This document shows, piece by piece, positions 1-9,207 of a DNA stretch of 62,648 nt. Source of the DNA: Bacteroidia bacterium (GTDB lineage Bacteria; Bacteroidota; Bacteroidia; UKL13-3). Location of the stretch: positions 1 to 62,648 of the forward strand of contig JACMQU010000014.1 of the NCBI GenBank assembly GCA_014376805.1, written 5' to 3'. Numbering within the stretch: position 1 is the stretch's first letter; the number at the start of each line of letters is the position of its first letter. Made by a program: the position numbers and the translations under genes. The notes beneath the pieces are model-generated. The model had not been told where the DNA came from. It ran no database searches and was given only the letters and a program-made list of their open reading frames with translations.

Positions 1-24
1 TGCTCTAAACCCTTGATTCTGATG

Positions 25-98
25 CTCCCTCTCTTGGACTCGAACCAAGGACCCCATGATTAACAGTCATGTGCTCTAACCAGCTGAGCTAAGAAGGA
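25..98 (-). tRNA. tRNA-Asn (anticodon GTT)
   Basis: On the minus strand this folds into a 74-nt cloverleaf. The 7-bp acceptor stem is formed by 92-98 and 26-32, with one G-T pair. The T arm has a 5-bp stem around TTCGAGT, and the anticodon loop reads CTGTTAA, giving anticodon GTT (Asn). CCA is not encoded. No gene lies between it and the window start. Confidence 0.95.
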
Positions 99-182
99 AT
101 TTTCCCTTTCGGGGATGCAATGATAGGATTTCAATTTTAATATTGCAATATTTGCGGAATAAAAATTTAAAAATACTTAACT

Positions 183-1121
183 ATGAGTTTATTAGTTGTT
201 GGAAGTGTGGCCTTTGATGCCATTGAAACCCCTTTTGGTAAAACAGATAAAATTGTTGGTGGTGCTGCTTCCTATATTTCACTTGCTGCATCCTACTTCA
301 CAAAAAAAACAAATTTAGTAGCTGTAGTAGGGGATGATTTTCCTGTGGAATTTGTGCAACACCTTAATAAACATGGTGTAAATACAGAGGGCCTTCAAAT
401 TAAAAAAGGTGAAAAATCTTTTTTCTGGAGTGGCAAATACCATACTGACATGAATACGCGGGATACCCTGGTTACCGAATTAAATGTGCTCGGAGATTTT
501 GATCCGATTGTTCCCGCAACTTATCAGGACTGTGAATTTTTAATGCTTGGCAATTTAGCCCCTAAGGTACAGCAAACAGTTATTGAAAGATTAACTAAGC
601 GTCCACGTTTAATTGTAATGGATACCATGAATTTCTGGATGGAAATTGCCTTAGACGATTTGAAAGAAACTTTGAAGATGGTTGATGTTCTCACGATTAA
701 TGATGAAGAGGCCCGCTTGTTATCGGGAGAATATTCATTGGTTAAAGCTGCAGCTAAAATCCAGGAAATGGGACCTAAATACTTAGTTATTAAAAAAGGG
801 GAGAATGGCGCACTATTGTTTTCTGGTAAAGAGGTGTTTTTTGCCCCTGCGCTGCCATTAGAAGAAGTATTTGATCCAACAGGTGCTGGAGATACTTTTG
901 CAGGGGGATTTATCGGGTATCTCGCTAAAACGGAGGATATCAGTTTTGAAAATATGAAGAATGCCATCATTTATGGTTCTGCTTTGGCCTCTTTCTGTGT
1001 AGAGCGTTTCGGAACTGAAAGAATAATAAACCTTAGCCAGTCTGAATTGGATGAACGGATCAAACGGTTCAAGAACCTTGTTCGTTTTAATTTAGGTGCG
1101 TCTTTGGCCGACGGAAATTAA
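183..1121 (+). CDS. PfkB-family sugar/nucleoside kinase
   Basis: A 312-residue cytoplasmic kinase of the ribokinase/PfkB family, which phosphorylates a sugar or nucleoside with ATP. The N-terminal GGAASY segment (residues about 27-32) matches the family's substrate-binding glycine motif. The C-terminal signature DPTGAGDTFAGGF lies near residues 231-243 and includes the catalytic Asp and the GAGD anion hole. Length is normal. The substrate cannot be told from the sequence; Bacteroidota homologues are often annotated simply as sugar kinase. It stands alone between tRNA-Asn (other strand) and a gene-free stretch. ATG start at 183. Confidence 0.88.
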   Translation: MSLLVVGSVAFDAIETPFGKTDKIVGGAASYISLAASYFTKKTNLVAVVGDDFPVEFVQHLNKHGVNTEGLQIKKGEKSFFWSGKYHTDMNTRDTLVTELNVLGDFDPIVPATYQDCEFLMLGNLAPKVQQTVIERLTKRPRLIVMDTMNFWMEIALDDLKETLKMVDVLTINDEEARLLSGEYSLVKAAAKIQEMGPKYLVIKKGENGALLFSGKEVFFAPALPLEEVFDPTGAGDTFAGGFIGYLAKTEDISFENMKNAIIYGSALASFCVERFGTERIINLSQSELDERIKRFKNLVRFNLGASLADGN

Positions 1122-1931
1122 AGGTTGGTAAATCTGATTGGCTTCTACTGGAAACCATTTTTTAATTATTGAATACTATTGTAAATAATTATTGTAAAGG
1201 ATGTTCATGCATTATTGAACCAACTGTGATAATACATTATTGATTAAATCTTTAATAATTTGAAATCTGTTGATTAATATTTTAGCCGTTTCCAAAGATT
1301 TTAATTTTTCTTTTCAGATTAAATTTATAGATTATTACTAACCATATCCATGGATAACCTCATTGGGTTTTGTAAAAATTATTCAATTTTTTTGGGTTTT
1401 GAATCCATAAATTATTTAAGTCACTGGTTCCAAATGTGTTCATTATCCTCAAAAGTTTACACTCACTCATTTTGCAGGTTGATTTTTTTTAGGGTCAGCC
1501 TAAAAACATTGTGAAAAAAATAAAATTCATTATACAGTAAAAGTCCGCAATTCTATTACATTTTTTAAGAAATTGCTTAGCTAATCAAAAGTATTAATTG
1601 AATATTTTTTCTTTTGCCTTTGTTGAACACAAGTGTGATTTTTTCAATTCCTTTTTATTGCATTAATTCTGCAATATTAAAAAAATCTTAAAAATAATTA
1701 GTATGCATAAAAATAGCTTTCCATGAAAATGCTGATCCTATAAAAGTATTGTCTTTACAGCTACTTTCAGACTTTTGAATATTACTTTAAGATGATTATT
1801 AAGATAAATTCAGGTAATCATAGTTATCCACAAGCAAATATCATTTGATAAAGATTTAAGGCTCCTTTATTACAATTTGTGAAAACGCAGAATATCTTTA
1901 CACGCTTGAAATACATAAGCCATACTCAAAT
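1122..1931. other. 810-bp AT-rich intergenic region
   Basis: No reading frame with protein-like content is visible on either strand. The sequence is very AT rich with long A and T runs. The 9-mer CATTATTGA occurs twice within about 25 bp near 1209-1241. The last 60 bp hold TTTG (1876) and TATCTTTA (1893), which resemble Bacteroidota promoter boxes, but the 13-nt spacing is too short for the usual 19, so no promoter is called. It probably contains the leader of the adhesin operon. Confidence 0.6.
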
Positions 1932-4900
1932 ATGAATACAATTACTGATATGGAATACCAAATTTTCAGACATAAAAAGTATTATTCATTTATCGTTTTA
2001 ATATTGTTGCTTCTACCTGTTGTAAAACCGGGCTTTAGCAAACCAATAGGTAAAGGTAATGTTAATAGTTTTTTGGGCTACCAGGTAAAGTCTCCAAAGA
2101 AAGAACACCATTTAAGGGTTGTATATACTGCCCCATTTATTTCATTTATTGAATATATAAAACCTGGCATATTAAATCTGGTATTACCACCACCATCACC
2201 GCCACCAATCCCAATAACGGCGAATGCAGATTCTGGATTTGTTAACGGTTATACTGGTAATGCTACACTTGTAAATATTTTCACAAACGACTCCTTTAAT
2301 AATATTCCGGTAAGCGGCTCTTCAATTAAGGTAAGTTTTTCGATCACAAACAGTCATATCCGAATTGATACTTCAAGTGGAGTTGTTAGTATAACTCCGG
2401 GAATTGTGGCCGGAGATTATATAATAGCATACAGCATTTGTGATACCTCTGATCTTAGCAATTGCGCTTCTGCTGTTTTAACCATTCATGTAAGTGCGCC
2501 AAATATTATAGCTAATTCAGAATTCGCTTCCGTAAACGGTTATAATGGAAGTAGTAATTTATTGAATGTTTTTACCAATGACAGCATAAATGGATTAACT
2601 GTAACAGCAGGTGCTGTATCTGCTAGTATTTTAACTGTAGCAAGCAATCCGGGAGTTTCATTAAATGTTACTACAGGGGTGGTAAGTGTTGCTGCCAATA
2701 CCCATGCAGGCTCTTATAACATTTTATACCGGATATGTGATACATTAAACCCAAGCAATTGTGATACGGCCATTGTACTGGTAAGCGTTTTGCAACCGCC
2801 AATAGTGGCTAACGCCGATAATGTTTCAGTAAACAGTTATAATGGTGGTTTAAATATTTTAAACATATATACCAATGATAGTTTAAATAATAGTGTGATA
2901 ACAACAGGCCGGGTTAACCTAACTGTTTTGAGTGCACCCGCTAATCCCGGACTTTTTTTAAATTCGGGAACAGGAAGGGTAAGTGTTTTTCCATATACAC
3001 TGGCAGGAATTTATACATTCATTTATAGGATTTGCGATACGATGAATGTTTCGAATTGCGATACAGCATTGATAACGGTAACTGTATTGGCACCACCTGT
3101 TATTGCCAACGCTGATGCTGGCATTGCAGGAAGTTATAATGGAAATAGTAACCTGTTGAATATTTTTAGCAATGACAGTTTAAATAATAGAGGCACTACG
3201 GTAAGTTCGGTAAACTTAAGTCTGGTAACAGCAGCAACTAACCCTGGTATTGCTTTAAATTTAACAAATGGTATTGTAAGTGTGGGTGTGGGTGTACCAG
3301 CAGCACTTTATACCATCATTTATAAGATTTGTGACACATTGAATGTAACAAATTGTGATACTGCTATAATCAGGATAAATATTACTGCGCCATTAATCCG
3401 GGCCCATGCTGATGTGGCAACTGTAAGCGGTTATAATGGCAATCCCGCGTTACTAAATGTGCTTGCTAATGATAGCATTAACGGAAGTGGTTTTAATGCG
3501 GGCAGGGTAAATCTAAGTGTAATCACTCCTGCGGGCAATCCACGAATTGCACTTAATCTGATTACCGGAGTTATAAGTGTTACCGGAATTGTTACAGCAG
3601 GAACCTATACCCTTCAATATAAGATTTGCGATACCCTTAACGCCGGTAATTGTGATAGTGCCATTGTTACGGTAAATGTTTTTGCGCCTCCCATTTTAGC
3701 TAACAGCGATCGCGGATCTGTTAATGGCACGGGCACTCCAAACCTCTTAAATGTATTAAGTAACGACAGTATTAATGGAACTTTGGTTCATGCAGGTGGT
3801 ATTAAAATAACATTGGTAACCCCAGCAACTTTTGCAGGAATCAGATTAGATACCCTTACGGGCATTGTAAGTATATCTACTGCACCAACGGGTTCTTATA
3901 GTCTCATTTACAGAATCTGTGATAGTGCAAATACGAGTAACTGTGATACTTCCATTTTGTTTGTTACGATTACCCCTCCTGTAATCGATGCCACCAACGA
4001 TACTGCTTCTGTAGATGGTTATTCGGGTTCTGCTAATTTAATTAATGTGCTTGCCAACGATACTCTTGGTAACCGCACAGTTAGTGCAGGAGCGGTTTTC
4101 ATCACGGTGTTGTTACCATCGGGAAACCCTGGCATTATTTTAAACACCACAACCGGAGCAGTAAGCATAACACCGCGAATGGCTAGCGGAATATTTACAA
4201 TTCATTACAAAATCTGCGATACCTTAAACCCTACCAATTGCGATACAGCAATTATATATATCCGTGTTATTCCGCCTGTAATTGATGCCGTTAATGATAC
4301 CTTTCTGGTAAATGGATATAGTGGTTCACTTAATTCATTAAAAGTACTTAAAAACGATCGTATTGGAAATGACACGGCCAGACTTGGCAGTGTGCACATT
4401 ACTGTTTTAGCTACATCAGGAATTTCCGGTATTGTTCTCGATACTACTACAGGCGTTATCAATGTGCTTTCCAGATTATCAGCCGCAACTTATTCTATCA
4501 GATACCGCATCAGTGATACTTTAAATGCAGGGAATACAGACAGTGCAACGGCAATTGTGGTTATTGTACCGCCTCCTGTTAAAGCCACACGCGAGATAGC
4601 AAATATTATAGGTTACAATAATTATCCCTCTTTAATAAATATTCTGGCAAATGATAGTTTTAACAATATTGCCGCAACTGCAGGATCAATTAAAATCTCT
4701 ATTATAACCCCTGCCTCACATGTAGGAATAAAACTGAATGATACCACTGGCATTATCAGTGTAACTGCCCCTGTACCCCCGGGTATTTATACAATAACCT
4801 ATAGTATTTGTGATACCTTTTATACCAGCAATTGTTCCACCACCAGAGATACCATTATTGTGTCTAGTCCAGTAATTATAGCTTCTAATGACAGTAGCAG

Positions 4901-7900
4901 TATTATAGGTTATAATATAGGATTTAACTTTCTAAATGTATTGGCCAATGACAGCCTAAATGCTTCCGTTATAATTGCTAATGCGGTAAAATTAAAAGTC
5001 TTGATCCCTCCGCTAAATAGTGGAATAAAATTAGATTCCACAGGTCTGGTAAGACTCATAAGAAACGTACCTGCAGGAATATATTTCATAGAGTATAGGA
5101 TTTGCGATTTGCTTGACACTTTAAATTGTGATACTGCGTTGGCAAGAATAGTTGTTAATGCCCCTCAGGTAATAGCCATAGATGATAGTGTATTGGTTGA
5201 TAGTTATACGGGTACCACTGCAACTTTTAATGTACTTAACAATGATAGAGTGAATGGGATCAAACCGATGGCAGGCAATACTATAAAAATTAGCGTATTA
5301 ACCGGTTCAGGTAATCCGAATATTTTATTAGACAGCAATACAGGTTTTTTAAATGTAGGTGCAAACACAATTACCGGCAATTATACGATCACGTACATAA
5401 TCAGTGATACGCTTAATGCAGGTAATAGTGATACAGCTATTCTCCTGGTAAAAATAAGAACACCGCTTGTATTTGCCAATGCAGATTTTGTTTCGGTTAA
5501 TGGATATGATGGTAACCTCAACTTATTAAATGTATTAGCTAATGATAGTTTCAGTAACTTTGTTATTACAACTGCAAGAGTAAATTTCACGCTTGTTTTA
5601 GCCGCCTCACACCCCGGTATCATATTAAATACGGGTAATGGCAGGATCAGTGTTTTTCCGTTTACACCGGCAGGCATTTATTATTTGATTTACCGCATTT
5701 GCGATACGCTAAACACCACAAGTTGTGATACTGCGCTTGTTATTGTAAATGTAACTGCACCCCATATTGTTGCGCACAATGATAGCGGTTACGCAGCTGG
5801 TTATGCCGGTTCAACCAGCCTGTTAAATGTTTTTACGAACGATACCTTAAATCATACGGTTATTAGTGTATCTTCAGTTAAGTTACGGGTGCTTTCGGGT
5901 TTTGGAAATAGCGCAATTGTATTTGATACATTAACCGGAATTGTGCGTGTGAGACCAGGCATAGTTGCCGGGATATACACTCTTCAATACCAGGTATGTG
6001 ATACCCTTAACCCGGGAAATTGTTCCACTGCTATTGTTAAGGTTAATATAACTTCACCTACTATAATTGCAATTAATGATACCGGCGTTGTAAGCAGTTA
6101 CACGGCAGTGCCTAACCTGCTCAATATTTTTGCCAACGACAGTTTTAATCGTGCTTTAGTAATACCTTCTTCAGTTAAGTTATTGATATTGGTTCCTTTC
6201 GGTAATACACACCTGGCATTGGATACATTCACCGGTAATGTGTCTGTGGCACAATTTGCACCTGCGGGTACATATTCACTTCAGTACCGTATCTGCGATA
6301 CCCTGAACACAGGTAATTGTGCATTGGCAACTGTTATCGTAACTATTACGGCACCTGTTGTAATTGCAACGAATGATACCGGTCTTATTAATGGTTTTAC
6401 AGGATCGGCTAATCTTATTAATGTGTTGTTGAATGATAGCATAAATGGTGGAGTTGCCGATACAGGTTCTGTTAAACTTTCTATGTTGTTAGCATCCGGT
6501 AACGCTGGTGTGCTATTGAATACTATAACCGGCAATGTTAGTGTTTCACCTTTAACCATCGCAGGAATATATACAATTCTATATAAAATTTGTGATGCCG
6601 TAAATACGGGAAATTGCGATACGGCAAGAGTGGTTATTAATGTAACGGCGGGTAAACTTATTGCGATTGAAGATACAGGCAGCGTGAATGGCTATAGCGG
6701 AAAATTAAATCTGTTAAACGTTCTTGATAATGATAGTATAAATGGAACAACGGTTAGTGTTGGTCCATTTAAACTGCAGGTGTTTATGCCTTCTGCGAAT
6801 GCAGGCGTTACCTTTGATACGCTTACAGGTATCATTGATGTGATGCCATTAACTGCAGCAGGCATATATTCTGTATGTTATATAATTACAGATACCCTTA
6901 ATACGATTAATACCGATACGGCCTGCGCAACGATTCTTGTTTTTGCATCAGGCCCTATGGCTAATCCTGATTCTGTTCAAACTCCTTCAGCAACAGCTGT
7001 TGTTATCAATCCTTTACTGAATGATTATGATGTTGATTCAAACATCCACATTGCCTCTATTAATATTACATTTCCGGCTTTACACGGAACGGCCTTTGCT
7101 GATACAATAATGGGTTTGATAACTTATACGCCTGACTTAGGATGGTCAGGATATGATACGCTCTATTATTCCATTTGTGATTCAGGAATGGTACCTGTAT
7201 TGTGCGATACTTCTTTTATTGTAATTCGTACAACTGATAGTATAAATGTTCAGAACATAATTATATCAAACCTTAAGTGTTATGGCGATTCAACAGGTTC
7301 TGCTGAACTGATTATACAAGGAGGAATACCTCCATACAACATTACCTGGAATACCATTCCGGTTCAAACAGGTAACATAGCCATTAATCTTAAGGCAGGA
7401 ACCTATCAGGCAACAATAACCGATTCTTCCAATAAAACTATTGTGGCAGATGCAACTGTAACCGGGCCCTTATTGCCTATTACCACCAATATCATTTCGT
7501 CTGATCCAAAATGTTTTGGGGAGTTTAATGGAAGTATTTCCCTTAACGTGAGTGGTGGAACTCCGCCTTACACAACTTTTTGGAATAATGGAAGTATTCT
7601 TAAAAGTCTCGATAAAATTAATGCCGGAAACTACGATGTTATCATTACCGATTTTAATGGTTGCATACTTCAAAAGGGCGTTACCCTTAAAAACCCGAAT
7701 CCGTTAAATATCTCTGCAGTTATAGTTGATGCAATTTGCAAATCGACGCCTGGAGGCAGGATAGCAATAAGTATAACCGGAGGAGTGATGCCTTATACTT
7801 TTTTATGGAATACAGGTGATACAACGATGAACCTTAATAATATTTCTAATGGCCAATATAACATTACCGTTACTGATACAAATACTTGTAAATTATCTGC

Positions 7901-8228
7901 CAGCTACACGGTTAATTATACAAAAGAAACCTGCGACCACGAAGTATTTATTCCACAAGGATTTTCTCCGGATGGTGACGGGATTAATGATGTATTTAAA
8001 ATTGATGGCATTGAAAAATTTCCGGATAATTACCTGAGAATTTTTAATCGTTGGGGAGGGTTAGTATTTGAGGAACATAGTTATAAGAATACGTGGAAAG
8101 GTACTTCAGAGTCTGGTGTAGTGATTCAACAAGGAGATCAGACCTTACCTACCGGCACTTATTTCTATGTGTTGGATTTAGGATCAGGAATAAAAACCAT
8201 AACCGGATATTTTTATATCAGTAAATAA
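1932..8228 (+). CDS. Giant SprB-like repeat adhesin with T9SS type B (gliding-motility) C-terminal domain
   Basis: A 2098-residue secreted surface protein. A hydrophobic signal segment lies at about residues 18-37, followed by a proline-rich linker near 83-94. Sixteen Ig/cadherin-like units of about 98 residues run from about 95 to 1673. Each carries an NDS-[IFL]-N turn near its start, a TG-x-[VI]-x-V strand, and a closing Y-x-ICDTLN-x(2)-NCDTA motif. A divergent cadherin-like unit follows (about 1674-1770), then three SprB-type repeats with GG-x-PPY/MPY and W-N motifs (about 1771-1998). The end (about 2000-2098) is the gliding-motility-associated domain, with FSPDGDGINDVF and IFNRWG. That domain directs export through the type IX system and attachment to the cell surface. 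The PorP/SprF-like gene follows directly, as is usual for type B substrates. The role in adhesion or gliding is inferred. Confidence 0.9.
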   Translation: MNTITDMEYQIFRHKKYYSFIVLILLLLPVVKPGFSKPIGKGNVNSFLGYQVKSPKKEHHLRVVYTAPFISFIEYIKPGILNLVLPPPSPPPIPITANADSGFVNGYTGNATLVNIFTNDSFNNIPVSGSSIKVSFSITNSHIRIDTSSGVVSITPGIVAGDYIIAYSICDTSDLSNCASAVLTIHVSAPNIIANSEFASVNGYNGSSNLLNVFTNDSINGLTVTAGAVSASILTVASNPGVSLNVTTGVVSVAANTHAGSYNILYRICDTLNPSNCDTAIVLVSVLQPPIVANADNVSVNSYNGGLNILNIYTNDSLNNSVITTGRVNLTVLSAPANPGLFLNSGTGRVSVFPYTLAGIYTFIYRICDTMNVSNCDTALITVTVLAPPVIANADAGIAGSYNGNSNLLNIFSNDSLNNRGTTVSSVNLSLVTAATNPGIALNLTNGIVSVGVGVPAALYTIIYKICDTLNVTNCDTAIIRINITAPLIRAHADVATVSGYNGNPALLNVLANDSINGSGFNAGRVNLSVITPAGNPRIALNLITGVISVTGIVTAGTYTLQYKICDTLNAGNCDSAIVTVNVFAPPILANSDRGSVNGTGTPNLLNVLSNDSINGTLVHAGGIKITLVTPATFAGIRLDTLTGIVSISTAPTGSYSLIYRICDSANTSNCDTSILFVTITPPVIDATNDTASVDGYSGSANLINVLANDTLGNRTVSAGAVFITVLLPSGNPGIILNTTTGAVSITPRMASGIFTIHYKICDTLNPTNCDTAIIYIRVIPPVIDAVNDTFLVNGYSGSLNSLKVLKNDRIGNDTARLGSVHITVLATSGISGIVLDTTTGVINVLSRLSAATYSIRYRISDTLNAGNTDSATAIVVIVPPPVKATREIANIIGYNNYPSLINILANDSFNNIAATAGSIKISIITPASHVGIKLNDTTGIISVTAPVPPGIYTITYSICDTFYTSNCSTTRDTIIVSSPVIIASNDSSSIIGYNIGFNFLNVLANDSLNASVIIANAVKLKVLIPPLNSGIKLDSTGLVRLIRNVPAGIYFIEYRICDLLDTLNCDTALARIVVNAPQVIAIDDSVLVDSYTGTTATFNVLNNDRVNGIKPMAGNTIKISVLTGSGNPNILLDSNTGFLNVGANTITGNYTITYIISDTLNAGNSDTAILLVKIRTPLVFANADFVSVNGYDGNLNLLNVLANDSFSNFVITTARVNFTLVLAASHPGIILNTGNGRISVFPFTPAGIYYLIYRICDTLNTTSCDTALVIVNVTAPHIVAHNDSGYAAGYAGSTSLLNVFTNDTLNHTVISVSSVKLRVLSGFGNSAIVFDTLTGIVRVRPGIVAGIYTLQYQVCDTLNPGNCSTAIVKVNITSPTIIAINDTGVVSSYTAVPNLLNIFANDSFNRALVIPSSVKLLILVPFGNTHLALDTFTGNVSVAQFAPAGTYSLQYRICDTLNTGNCALATVIVTITAPVVIATNDTGLINGFTGSANLINVLLNDSINGGVADTGSVKLSMLLASGNAGVLLNTITGNVSVSPLTIAGIYTILYKICDAVNTGNCDTARVVINVTAGKLIAIEDTGSVNGYSGKLNLLNVLDNDSINGTTVSVGPFKLQVFMPSANAGVTFDTLTGIIDVMPLTAAGIYSVCYIITDTLNTINTDTACATILVFASGPMANPDSVQTPSATAVVINPLLNDYDVDSNIHIASINITFPALHGTAFADTIMGLITYTPDLGWSGYDTLYYSICDSGMVPVLCDTSFIVIRTTDSINVQNIIISNLKCYGDSTGSAELIIQGGIPPYNITWNTIPVQTGNIAINLKAGTYQATITDSSNKTIVADATVTGPLLPITTNIISSDPKCFGEFNGSISLNVSGGTPPYTTFWNNGSILKSLDKINAGNYDVIITDFNGCILQKGVTLKNPNPLNISAVIVDAICKSTPGGRIAISITGGVMPYTFLWNTGDTTMNLNNISNGQYNITVTDTNTCKLSASYTVNYTKETCDHEVFIPQGFSPDGDGINDVFKIDGIEKFPDNYLRIFNRWGGLVFEEHSYKNTWKGTSESGVVIQQGDQTLPTGTYFYVLDLGSGIKTITGYFYISK

Positions 8229-8242
8229 AATTGGAACCAAAA

Positions 8243-9157
8243 ATGAAACGAATAATAATCTGTTTTAGTTTTATGTTGGGTGCATTCCAACTATATGCTC
8301 AGCAAGATCCGATGTATGGGCAATATATATTTAACAATGCCATAATAAACCCTGCACAGGCCGGCGTTAATGAGGTTAATCAGGTAGGCATACTCTCCAG
8401 AGCTCAATGGCTGGGGATAGATGGTGCACCTGTTACAAATTCTATTTTTATCAACGCAAAACTTCCTAAAAATTTAGGGTTTGCCGGTGGAATTTACAGT
8501 GACAGGGTAGGACCGGTTAAAGACCTTACTTTTCAAGCTGATCTGTCTGCGCGTGTTCAATTAAATGATAAATGGACTTTTTCCGGCGGAATCAGAACGA
8601 TGGCTTCCAATCTTAGTGTTAACCTCACTAACTTGCAAACTAATCAAACAGGAGATCCAAATTTTAATACTAATTTTACTTCAGGAACCTATTTTAATAT
8701 GGGTGCAGGTGTGTTGTTTTACAGTGATAAATTTTTTGTTGGAGCATCACTTCCACGCCTTTTTTCGAAAGAGATTGGAGATGGTAAAACAGTAATCAGC
8801 AAATATCAGAATCATATATATCTGTATGGAGGAGCCAATATAAAGTTAAATGAAGATTTTACTTTTACACCAAGTATTTTATTTAAGAGTGTTGCAGATG
8901 CACCTGTGCAATACGACCTGAATTTTATATTTGATTATAAAGATATTATAGATGCAGGTCCGATGATCAGAGCTCGTGATGCGATTGGTTTTTTGGTGGG
9001 GTATAAAATAAGTTCCAAAATATATGCCGGTTATATGTATGAATATCCACTCAACGATCTCCACCTTGTTACTAAACAAACCCACGAATTGTCTTTACGT
9101 TTCTTGTGGCAGACAAAAATCAAGGCGCGTATTAAATCACCACGTTATTTCCTTTAA
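8243..9157 (+). CDS. PorP/SprF family type IX secretion outer-membrane protein
   Basis: About 304 residues with a signal peptide ending at AYAQ-like residues (LYAQ) and the family opening QDPMYGQY-x-FN, then INPAQAG. The rest reads as alternating short beta strands, as expected for a 14-strand-type outer-membrane barrel (fatty-acid-transporter-like fold). Family members sit in the outer membrane with the type IX machinery and are typically encoded next to one large type B substrate, which they help export or anchor. Here that partner is the adhesin, whose stop lies 14 bp upstream. I chose ATG 8243 because it gives a clean signal peptide; a TTG at 8231 is possible but would add four polar residues. 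Confidence 0.92.
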   Translation: MKRIIICFSFMLGAFQLYAQQDPMYGQYIFNNAIINPAQAGVNEVNQVGILSRAQWLGIDGAPVTNSIFINAKLPKNLGFAGGIYSDRVGPVKDLTFQADLSARVQLNDKWTFSGGIRTMASNLSVNLTNLQTNQTGDPNFNTNFTSGTYFNMGAGVLFYSDKFFVGASLPRLFSKEIGDGKTVISKYQNHIYLYGGANIKLNEDFTFTPSILFKSVADAPVQYDLNFIFDYKDIIDAGPMIRARDAIGFLVGYKISSKIYAGYMYEYPLNDLHLVTKQTHELSLRFLWQTKIKARIKSPRYFL

Positions 9158-9207
9158 TGTTTAGCAAATTATTTTGATAATCTCAACAAATATAAAAGGC
9201 CATCCGA

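Noticed and set aside
1876..1900. TTTG and TATCTTTA as the adhesin promoter
   Set aside because: Spacing of 13 nt is too short for the 19-nt consensus, so I do not call it.
2214..6950. Adhesin repeats as a DNA-level repeat or CRISPR-like array
   Set aside because: Units are about 296 bp long, conserved at protein level only, and lie in one long open frame; there are no short identical repeats with unique spacers anywhere in the window.
8231..8242. TTG 8231 as start of the PorP/SprF gene
   Set aside because: ATG 8243 gives a standard signal peptide; the TTG adds only EPK-type polar residues before it.
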